A DNA stretch of 12,972 nt from HGM11416 sp045596285. Lineage in GTDB: Bacteria > Bacillota > Clostridia > Christensenellales > Borkfalkiaceae. A model generated the notes under the pieces. That model ran no database searches and was not told where the DNA came from. It saw only the letters and a program-made list of their open reading frames with translations. Position numbers and translations under genes: made by a program. The stretch covers positions 1 to 12,972 of the forward strand of contig JAZOCA010000150.1 of the NCBI GenBank assembly GCA_045596285.1, given 5' to 3'. Below, piece by piece: positions 6,971 through 12,972 of the stretch (position 1 is the first letter of the stretch; each line of letters starts with the position of its first letter).

Positions 6971-8116
6971 TTATACGTTATTTCTCTTTTTTATTTCGTC
7001 TTTAATAACGAAATCAATTGCCTTTTCAATTGCTCCCATAATAGTACCGCTGTGACCAAGACGGCCATAGCGAATTTTAAGGGCAGAAAGGTCTAATATT
7101 TTTTCTTCTTGCAAAAATGCGTTTATTTTTTCTATGTAAGAGTATCCTAAATCACAAACTTTACCGTTGATAATAATTTCACTTGCCCCAGTAACGCCTA
7201 CTATACTTCTAATAAGAAGAGCCATACCTTGCGCGCTTTTAGTAACTGCGCGATTTTCTTTTTTACCGCCAAAACGGTAACCTTCAAGAAATTCAGCAAA
7301 GGAATTACACTCGTAACCGCTTTCACGAAACATAGCGTTAATACTACAAATATCTTCAAAAATAAGAGTTTCTCCGTTATATACTACGGGAATTGCCCCA
7401 AATTCCGAAGCTAATCCGGACTGACTTTCAAAAAGTTTGCCGTTAAGCCAAAGCGCACCGCCCGTGCCGTAGTCGTTATATAAAAGCACGGTATCTTCAC
7501 TAAGCGATTGTTCTGCATTTTCTGCAAGAATTTGTAAACTTGCGTCATTTGCAAGAATGGTTTTAATATTAAAAGCCTCTTCAAATAAGTCCACTAAACT
7601 TACGTCTTGGCAGTCTTGATATTTATATTGAGTTTTGTATAAAAGCCCAGTTTGAGCGTTTACCTTACCGGGCAAACCTATACAAATACACTTAACTGGG
7701 GAAGTGGCTACGGCAAGTAACTCTTTAACCAGTTCTATAATACGCGCAAGCACTTCCCTAGTTATAATTTCACAATCTGGCAAAACACGTTTAGCCACGA
7801 CTTCTTTTGAAAATCCTGCTAAAACGATTTTTATATCGTCTGAAGAAAAATCTATGCCTATAACGGACGCAAAACTATCATTTACTTCTAATTGCACCTG
7901 TTTTCTACCCCTTTCACCATTAGAGATTGACAAACTTTCCTTTACGAAACCTAAACTTATAAGTTCCCCTACTATTTTTGTAAGCGCAGGGTTGGAAAGT
8001 TCGGTTTTTTCAGCAAGTTCAGTTCTTGAACAATCTGCATGATAAAGCAGTTGCATTATAAGTTTTATATTAGTATCGCGTACGTTTGATGGTGTAGATC
8101 CTCTTTTGTGTGTCAT
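6971..8116 (-). CDS. ROK-family transcriptional regulator, 381 aa
   Basis: Residues about 13-60 form the winged helix-turn-helix of XylR/NagC-type ROK repressors (VRDTNIKLIMQLL, then CSRTELAEKTELSNPALTKI as the HTH). Residues about 84-371 are the sugar-kinase-like ROK domain: VIGIDFSS, ICIGLPGKV at 144-152, ILANDAS with D191, and DYGTGGALWLNGKL near 215-228. The zinc site typical of the family is missing: the GEIGH-type histidine is replaced (SEFGAIPV), and no CxCGxxGCxE motif follows, only isolated cysteines C257 and C270. It is therefore probably a regulator without kinase activity that senses a glucan breakdown product. Its ATG shares two bases with the preceding lipoprotein stop (ATGA), and no good ribosome binding site precedes it, so translation is probably coupled. 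It presumably controls this locus; no operator was recognised. Confidence 0.9.
   Translation of the reverse strand: MTHKRGSTPSNVRDTNIKLIMQLLYHADCSRTELAEKTELSNPALTKIVGELISLGFVKESLSISNGERGRKQVQLEVNDSFASVIGIDFSSDDIKIVLAGFSKEVVAKRVLPDCEIITREVLARIIELVKELLAVATSPVKCICIGLPGKVNAQTGLLYKTQYKYQDCQDVSLVDLFEEAFNIKTILANDASLQILAENAEQSLSEDTVLLYNDYGTGGALWLNGKLFESQSGLASEFGAIPVVYNGETLIFEDICSINAMFRESGYECNSFAEFLEGYRFGGKKENRAVTKSAQGMALLIRSIVGVTGASEIIINGKVCDLGYSYIEKINAFLQEEKILDLSALKIRYGRLGHSGTIMGAIEKAIDFVIKDEIKKRNNV
8113..8116 (-). promoter_or_regulatory. ATGA stop/start overlap coupling lipoprotein and regulator
   Basis: The TGA stop of the GLUG lipoprotein (8115-8113) overlaps the ATG of the ROK gene (8116-8114). 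The bases just before lack a Shine-Dalgarno core, which favours re-initiation by terminating ribosomes. Confidence 0.75.
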
Positions 8117-10203
8117 TGTGCTAAACTTTTAAACGTGGGGATTTCTCCTTCCACTATCCTCCATATTTCACTATTAAAAGATGCAAAGTTAGCAGCCGTT
8201 TTCATACCCGCGTCATCTAAACAGTTAACGTCTAACGTAGCGTTAGCAGTTCCTAAAAGAGAAGCAAGATTTGTATACGTTCTATCTGCAAAACAATTTT
8301 CCACAGTACCGCCGTTTTGGTTGTTATAAGCGATTGCCCCAACCGTTGCTTTAGTAGTAGCAGATTCATTGATTAATAAATGAGCGCGACAAATTACGTT
8401 TTTAATAACACCGTAGTTATCGAACGCAACACCTGCAACGTAAACGCCAGTACTCATAATTTCGCCTTCAACGTAAATATTTTCAATAGTACCGCGATTT
8501 GTGCTTGCTATAATTGCAGAAGCAGCGCCTACGTACATACGTCTACCGCCTATTACTACAGCAAGATTTTTAACAACGCCACCAACGCCAACTTCCTTAA
8601 ACAAACCGAAAGTAGCCTTGCCTTCGCCGCCTTGAATACCCTTAATAGCATATCCGTTGCCGTCAAATATACCAGTAAATGCAACACCTGCATTTGCACC
8701 TATACTAGTATTATACCACTCATCAGCCAAAAATTCAACATTATTTACTAAACGATAATTTTTATTTAAGTCTGTTGGGTCATCCGTATTAACTAAATAT
8801 TTTGCTAAATCTTCTTTAGATGCAATTTCTATATAACTGTTTTCATCAAAGTTATTAATTTTTAAGGTGTATTCTGCCTTCTTAGTTGCATCTTCCTTGG
8901 CAACGACTATTACGGTTACGTAAGAATTATCTGCAACTGAATTAGCAAAGGTTAAAAGACCGTTTTCGTTTATTGCAACGCCTGCAACTTCTTCTTTTAA
9001 CGAATATTCAACTGCAGTATTAGTTGCATTTTTAACCGCCGCTTCTATTTGAAGAGAAGTTACGCCCGCTTTTACGTCTATAAAGCGTTCCGTATTAGCA
9101 ATTGATACTAAAATTTCTGCCGCAGGGGGTTCAAACCCGGGGTGTTTAATCATGGGATAAATACCGTCTGCTGTGTACCAAACGTTAGGATCCCAAGTAG
9201 AATAAGTAGCCGCGGTTTTTAACTGCGCTTCTGTTTTTTGAATAGAATTACTTGGTTGTTTACCCCAACCGAAAGCATAAGGAATATTACCTGAATGCGC
9301 GTAACTAGCAAGTACGTTACCATCCGTAGAGCCAACGAACGCTGCGCCGTGAATACCGCTTTTTACTTCTACCGTGCCGATTGCTATAGTATTTTCTACA
9401 GTGCCCTTATTGTTACCTGCAATAGCGCAAGCAGGCGAACCTTCACCAACTATATCAACGGCTACAAAACAGTTACGGATAGTTCCGTGGTTAAGCCCTG
9501 CTAAAGCGCCAAACCATCTGTAAGCGTGCATGCTTCCTTCTAATTGAAGTTTTTCAACAACGCCAGTTTTTTCTATTTGAGCAAACAATCCAACTAATTC
9601 CGCTGTTGAATCGTTAAAATAAAAGTTTTTAATAGTAAATCCGTTACCGTTAAGTCTGCCAGCGAAACCAACGCCAACAGTGGTAATATTTCCCTTGTCG
9701 TCTTCCAAATCAGGTGTACCGATAGGTTGCCACTGAGCGCCTTGTAAATCTATATCGTTCATCAAAATATAGTTACCAGCAAGATCGTTACGGATAGCAG
9801 AAAGTTCTTCTGCCGTACGAATTTGAACGGCGTCTGAAAGTTCGTTTTCAACGGTAAATACCATTTTATCGTCTACTATCATATCTAATAAAGATACAAC
9901 TTTAACGGTAAAAGTAAGCCCGTTTTCAGTTGTTGGAGCAACTACTACTTTGTTACCGTTAACGGTAATACCGGCAGGAGATCCAACCACGCTTACAGTA
10001 TATCTTTGGTCTGCATTTTCAGGATATACTTTTGCAGTAATTTCAAATTCACCTGCGCTTACGGTTGTTTGCGTATTAGTTATTTCAATAGATTCCGGTT
10101 GCGCCTTTTGGCCCTCGCTATCTTTTGGATTTTGCTTGCAACCAACTAACGCTAAGGAAAGCGCAAGAACGGTTATCAGCATAAAAGTTAATACTTTCTT
10201 CAT
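8113..10203 (-). CDS. Surface lipoprotein with two Ig-like + GLUG-repeat modules, 696 aa
   Basis: A lysine-containing N-terminus and hydrophobic core lead to the lipobox LVGC with C22, so the mature protein is lipid-anchored outside the membrane. Two similar modules follow. Module 1 has a bacterial Ig-like/cadherin-like strand region (about 38-120) and a beta-helix-type region (about 127-357) with GLUG-like motifs (FAGRLNGNGFTI, GALAGLNHGTIRNC, AIAGNNKGTVEN), closing with VWYTADGIYPMI. Module 2 has an Ig-like region (about 362-452) and a GLUG region (about 457-694) closing with IWRIVEGEIPTF. No enzyme motif is seen. A role in binding or displaying polysaccharide, or in adhesion, is inferred from the neighbouring glucanase. 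The start is set by AGGAG (10214-10210), six bases before ATG. It follows the GH16 gene by 41 bases. Module 2 is closely related to the partial protein at the right edge, so the two are paralogues. Confidence 0.88.
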   Translation of the reverse strand: MKKVLTFMLITVLALSLALVGCKQNPKDSEGQKAQPESIEITNTQTTVSAGEFEITAKVYPENADQRYTVSVVGSPAGITVNGNKVVVAPTTENGLTFTVKVVSLLDMIVDDKMVFTVENELSDAVQIRTAEELSAIRNDLAGNYILMNDIDLQGAQWQPIGTPDLEDDKGNITTVGVGFAGRLNGNGFTIKNFYFNDSTAELVGLFAQIEKTGVVEKLQLEGSMHAYRWFGALAGLNHGTIRNCFVAVDIVGEGSPACAIAGNNKGTVENTIAIGTVEVKSGIHGAAFVGSTDGNVLASYAHSGNIPYAFGWGKQPSNSIQKTEAQLKTAATYSTWDPNVWYTADGIYPMIKHPGFEPPAAEILVSIANTERFIDVKAGVTSLQIEAAVKNATNTAVEYSLKEEVAGVAINENGLLTFANSVADNSYVTVIVVAKEDATKKAEYTLKINNFDENSYIEIASKEDLAKYLVNTDDPTDLNKNYRLVNNVEFLADEWYNTSIGANAGVAFTGIFDGNGYAIKGIQGGEGKATFGLFKEVGVGGVVKNLAVVIGGRRMYVGAASAIIASTNRGTIENIYVEGEIMSTGVYVAGVAFDNYGVIKNVICRAHLLINESATTKATVGAIAYNNQNGGTVENCFADRTYTNLASLLGTANATLDVNCLDDAGMKTAANFASFNSEIWRIVEGEIPTFKSLAQ
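8571..8770 (-). repeat. GLUG module copy A (diverged DNA repeat)
   Basis: This coding stretch matches 12433-12624 in the same orientation, with shared short blocks such as TAACAACGCC, GCATATCCGTT and GTCAAA on the plus strand. Both encode a conserved GLFKE(V/I)GVGGVVKNL block and a FDGNGYAI block. It shows duplication of the Ig-GLUG module between two genes. Confidence 0.8.
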
Positions 10204-10229
10204 AATTTTCTCCTTTTATATTTTTTCAC

Positions 10230-10243
10230 AAAGGTTTCCCTTT
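10230..10243 (-). other. Small GAAA-tetraloop hairpin between GH16 and GLUG genes
   Basis: AAAGG-GAAA-CCTTT on the minus strand, just after the GH16 stop. There is no T-tract after it, so it is not a terminator; it might affect mRNA stability between the two genes. Short enough to arise by chance. Confidence 0.3.
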
Positions 10244-10244
10244 T

Positions 10245-11906
10245 TTACACTAATCTTAAAACAATATCATCTACTTGAGTAGTCCCGCTTACTCCGTTTA
10301 CACTAACTATCATATAGTCGCTACCAGATGGAGCGGTGACTCTACCAGTTATTTCGGAATAACCGTTTGAAGTAACAGCAAAGGTTTTTGTTCCGCTTGA
10401 TAATATTTCATTGCTTCTATTATAGAAAGTTACGGTAATATTTCCGCTACCTGCGCTTTTAGCAATCGCAGAAAGGTCATATTCAAAACCGCCGTAAACA
10501 GCCGTTATCGTTTGCGTTGCGCTTGAAGAAGAATTAAGGGTTAAACACTTATTACCTTCATAAGCACCACCACTAATTGACGCGCTACCCGAAATTTTCC
10601 ACGCGCTTTCATTACCTTCAAAAGTGCCGTTTGAAATATAACTTGTTTGAGGCATAGAAACGGGCGACCAAGGATATTTATTAAGATTCGTTTCATATGC
10701 AGCGGGAACGGGCGTGGAATCTACCGTAGGTTGATTAAATGGAGTGTAAGAGAACCAGTCTACCATCATATAATCAACTTCAAAATCGGGTTGACCGCAC
10801 CAGTTTCTGGGAAGCCAAGCGCCTATCCAGAAAAGCCCCTTATAAGTAGGTACTAAATTTGTTTCGCTATGTGTTAAAACGCCGTCTACGTAATAATCAA
10901 TTCTTGGAGTTGGAGCAGTGTGCCAGTCAAAACGATAAATATGCCAATCGCCGTCGTTTGCAGGAGTTTCGGTTATAATGCCTTTAGATGTACTTCTTCT
11001 TTCAGAAAGCCAGTTTGTGTTAAGAACTCTATCGTAACCTATTTCACCGCCACCGGGGGTTTTATGCCCTGGAAGTTCAATATCTATTTCGTGATTATCT
11101 TCACCACCCCTACCGTAATAATAGGTCCAAATAGCGTTACAAACGCCAAGACGGGGAACAACTTTCATTGCTACTTGATAACTTCCTGCGCCATAAGTTT
11201 CTTTAGTTATAATAGCCGCGCCGGATAAAGGTATATCAGTTGAATAAAGACCTTGCGTTTTCAAAAGTAAAATACCGTCTGAAGTATAAGAAACGTTTTC
11301 ACTTCTGCAACCGTTATAGTTGGGAAGTCCGCCCCAAGTTTGTGTTGAAATATACCATCTTGAAGGATTAACGCCTGCGCTAAAACTATCTACAACGTTA
11401 TTAGGTTCTTTAATTCTACCGTCCGGTAAATATACGGGTTTTCCGTCACCAAGGTCCGGAACTACGGGAACGTCAGGTCCAAGTGGTTTATCATCTACAG
11501 CAGGTGGTTGTTCTTGATTGTCACTTTGTGTTCTTACAATAAAATCTTTGTACGTGTTTTTACTTCTATCCACAAGTGAATAAACGGTAAGTCTGAACAC
11601 GTATTTATCTGGAACGCCCGGTTTAATTACCAGCGTATAATTTTCTTTATTAACCGAAACGAAAGCGTTCGTTTCATCTATAATAAAGCCAACTGAACGG
11701 TCTGTAACACCGGTTACCACTATATCAAGCCCAAAGGTAACGCCATTTTCACTGTTGCAGTTTATTGTGGTTTCGTTGGCTATTGTGATTTGCAGGTTAT
11801 CGGTATTTTCTTTTTCGTTAGAACTATTTTCAGTAAAAACGCAACCTGCCATAGCAGTCACACTAAGGCATATAACAAGTAAAATGCTAAATAATCTGTT
11901 TTTCAT
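10245..11906 (-). CDS. GH16 beta-glucanase lipoprotein with Ig-like domain and C-terminal CBM-like module, 553 aa
   Basis: The start ATG 11906 is chosen because it begins a clear lipoprotein signal (MKNRLFSILL..., lipobox MAGC, C22). A longer in-frame start at 12032 would overlap the upstream gene's end and run through the hairpin. A weak GGGTGG precedes the chosen start by three bases. Residues about 37-125 form an Ig-like domain related to that of the next lipoprotein, then a proline/aspartate-rich linker (about 126-170). Residues about 171-392 are the GH16 jelly roll with the retaining catalytic motif HEIDIE (E273 nucleophile, D275, E277 acid/base) and supporting WHIYRFDWH and YYVDGV strands. 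Residues about 422-553 (SNGTFEG...W, ending VDDIVLRL) resemble a CBM4/9-type carbohydrate-binding beta sandwich. It probably acts outside the cell on beta-1,3- or mixed-linkage glucan; other GH16 substrates cannot be excluded. Confidence 0.92.
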   Translation of the reverse strand: MKNRLFSILLVICLSVTAMAGCVFTENSSNEKENTDNLQITIANETTINCNSENGVTFGLDIVVTGVTDRSVGFIIDETNAFVSVNKENYTLVIKPGVPDKYVFRLTVYSLVDRSKNTYKDFIVRTQSDNQEQPPAVDDKPLGPDVPVVPDLGDGKPVYLPDGRIKEPNNVVDSFSAGVNPSRWYISTQTWGGLPNYNGCRSENVSYTSDGILLLKTQGLYSTDIPLSGAAIITKETYGAGSYQVAMKVVPRLGVCNAIWTYYYGRGGEDNHEIDIELPGHKTPGGGEIGYDRVLNTNWLSERRSTSKGIITETPANDGDWHIYRFDWHTAPTPRIDYYVDGVLTHSETNLVPTYKGLFWIGAWLPRNWCGQPDFEVDYMMVDWFSYTPFNQPTVDSTPVPAAYETNLNKYPWSPVSMPQTSYISNGTFEGNESAWKISGSASISGGAYEGNKCLTLNSSSSATQTITAVYGGFEYDLSAIAKSAGSGNITVTFYNRSNEILSSGTKTFAVTSNGYSEITGRVTAPSGSDYMIVSVNGVSGTTQVDDIVLRLV

Positions 11907-11932
11907 ATTCCACCCAATACATAATAATTTTA

Positions 11933-11962
11933 TTATCCGCCCACCGAAAAGTGGGCGGATAA
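11933..11962. terminator. Perfect 12-bp GC-rich hairpin between GLUG and GH16 genes
   Basis: Arms 11933-11944 (TTATCCGCCCAC) and 11951-11962 are exact complements around a CGAAAA loop. It starts 15 bases after the upstream stop and ends 26 bases before the GH16 ATG. On the minus (coding) strand it is followed by TAAAATTATTAT, with no run of T; the run of eight lies on the plus strand side (11968-11975). It may be a weak terminator, an mRNA-stabilising or processing stem, or a terminator for antisense transcripts. Confidence 0.6.
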
Positions 11963-11977
11963 ACAAGTTTTTTTTAA

Positions 11978-12972
11978 TTATGCAATAATGCCCTTTCTTA
12001 AAGTGGGGTAAGAACCATCCACGATATTCCAAATAGTAGCATCAAAAGCAGAGAAAGTTGCTGCAGTCTTCATAGCTTCGGTAGTAATACAACCTGCATC
12101 TAAAGTAGCGTCTGCCATTCTGGTTAAAGAAGTAAGACCTGTTGTAGTGCTATCTACGAAACAGTTACGGATAACCGCTGTTTCCTGTTGATACCAAACG
12201 ATAGCGCCTAATGCATTCGCAGCAGTGTAATCGTGATTAATTTTTGCAAGCATAACAACATTTTCAATAACGCCATGGTTATCCCACGCGATACCGCCTG
12301 CGTTATTAACCGTACACCAAATTTCACCGCTTACTACGATATTAGAAATAGTACCTTTGTTAACTGATGCAACCGCACCCATTCTATTTGCGCAAAGATT
12401 TCTACCTTCACGAATTTGAATTTCTAAATTCTTAACAACGCCGCCAACGCCGATTTCTTTAAATAAACCGTAGTCGTTACCTTCGTTACCGCCAGCAATA
12501 CCAACGATTGCATATCCGTTACCGTCAAACGTACCGGTGAATACACCTCCAGCATTTGCGCCGATAGGAGTATTAAACCAAATATCACTAACGTCTATAT
12601 CAGCAGTTAAACGATAGTTTTTAGCCATATCCGCAGGATTTGTGGTTGTTGTTAAAGCAACTAAATCTGACTGGTTAGCAATTAAAACAACTTCATCAGC
12701 CGCTGCCCTGTTAACCGTGAAAGATTTAGATATGCTTAAAGTGGGAACTTCAACAGAAGTAACAATTACTGTGAAAACAGCGCCGTTTACAACTTCTGCG
12801 CCTAAAGTAACTAAACCGCTTTCGCTAATTGAAACGCCTGCAACTGCTTCTGCTAAAGCAAAAGTAACTGCGTTATTTTGTACGTTTTTAATTTCGTGAA
12901 CAATTTGTAAAGTTCTTTGTTCTTCAACGTTATAATCAAGATATTCTTCTGTGTTTAGAACGTTTAATACTG
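11978..12972 (-). CDS. Ig-like/GLUG-repeat surface protein, 5' part beyond window (330 aa seen)
   Basis: The frame is open from the window edge (first whole codon at 12970) to TAA 11980-11978, so the N-terminus and signal are outside; the ATG at 12628 is internal, not a start. Residues seen 1-100 form a bacterial Ig-like strand region (ALAEAVAGVSISESGLVTLG matches the VAGVAINENGLLTF pattern of the paralogue). Residues about 105-330 are GLUG-like beta-helix repeats (FDGNGYAI, GLFKEIGVGGVVKNL, GAVASVNKGTISN, GIAWDNHGVIEN) ending in IWNIVDGSYPTL. It closely resembles module 2 of the 696-aa lipoprotein. It is probably cell-surface and carbohydrate-related. The hairpin at 11933-11962 follows its stop, then the GH16 gene, so it is probably the upstream member of the same locus. 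Confidence 0.88.
   Translation of the reverse strand, partial: VLNVLNTEEYLDYNVEEQRTLQIVHEIKNVQNNAVTFALAEAVAGVSISESGLVTLGAEVVNGAVFTVIVTSVEVPTLSISKSFTVNRAAADEVVLIANQSDLVALTTTTNPADMAKNYRLTADIDVSDIWFNTPIGANAGGVFTGTFDGNGYAIVGIAGGNEGNDYGLFKEIGVGGVVKNLEIQIREGRNLCANRMGAVASVNKGTISNIVVSGEIWCTVNNAGGIAWDNHGVIENVVMLAKINHDYTAANALGAIVWYQQETAVIRNCFVDSTTTGLTSLTRMADATLDAGCITTEAMKTAATFSAFDATIWNIVDGSYPTLRKGIIA
12433..12624 (-). repeat. GLUG module copy B (diverged DNA repeat)
   Basis: Partner of the stretch at 8571-8770, same orientation, about 3.9 kb away. The DNA match is broken by many third-position changes, so the duplication is not recent, but protein blocks such as FTG.FDGNGYAI and GVGGVVKNL are kept. 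Confidence 0.8.

Noticed and set aside
11907..11977. Promoter or catabolite-repression (cre) site before the GH16 gene
   Set aside because: No -35/-10 pair with acceptable spacing and no cre-like palindrome could be found apart from the hairpin.
11907..12032. Long N-terminal extension of the GH16 protein from ATG 12032
   Set aside because: It would overlap the upstream coding region, cross the hairpin and place the lipoprotein signal in the middle of the protein.
8571..12624. Possible CRISPR or tandem DNA repeat, suggested by recurring short blocks
   Set aside because: The blocks are coding, irregularly spaced and diverged at third positions, as expected of GLUG protein repeats.
12626..12628. 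ATG as start of a 216-aa GLUG protein
   Set aside because: The frame stays open to the window edge with an Ig-like domain matching the paralogue, and there is no ribosome binding site before this ATG.

Overview
The window looks like chromosome from a low-GC, Gram-positive-type bacterium, probably an uncultured or gut-type clostridial Bacillota. The reasons are A/T-rich DNA, strong AGGAG-type ribosome binding sites, a perfect TTGACA-17-TATAAT promoter, lipoprotein signals, and TGA used as a stop. This is inference; there is no rRNA or other marker gene here. All intact genes lie on the minus strand and are read from right to left.

Right and centre (12972 to 2171) is a beta-glucan-use locus. 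In transcription order it holds: the C-terminal part of an Ig-like/GLUG surface protein; a GH16 beta-glucanase lipoprotein with an Ig-like domain and a C-terminal carbohydrate-binding-type module; a second lipoprotein with two Ig-like + GLUG modules; a ROK-family regulator whose start codon overlaps the lipoprotein stop (ATGA); a phosphoglucomutase-type phosphohexomutase; a GH94 glycoside phosphorylase; and an aldo/keto reductase. Gaps are short, so most of this is probably one operon. The model is that GH16 cuts a beta-glucan at the cell surface, GH94 phosphorolyses the imported disaccharide or oligosaccharide to glucose-1-phosphate, and the mutase makes glucose-6-phosphate. No transporter is visible in the window. 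The exact glucan (beta-1,3, mixed-linkage or other) cannot be settled here.

The junction (about 1565 to 2170) has no intact gene. It carries a strong hairpin with U-rich flanks on both strands and, on the plus strand, a decayed zinc-ribbon fragment of a large serine recombinase. The fragment is recognisable only if two one-base A-tract indels are corrected.

Left (1 to 1564) is a compact three-gene minus-strand cassette behind a consensus promoter that overlaps a small palindrome. It encodes a 161-aa coiled-coil/conserved-module protein, a 122-aa protein of unknown family, and a protein with an N-terminal DUF4145/HEPN-like domain fused in frame to a second copy of that unknown (MKSG) family; the last runs off the left edge. 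The fusion joint still carries a ribosome-binding-site-like sequence. A recombinase relic beside it and the DUF4145-type domain known from restriction enzymes make this cassette the best candidate for an undescribed, possibly defence-related, mobile unit. That function is inferred, not shown.
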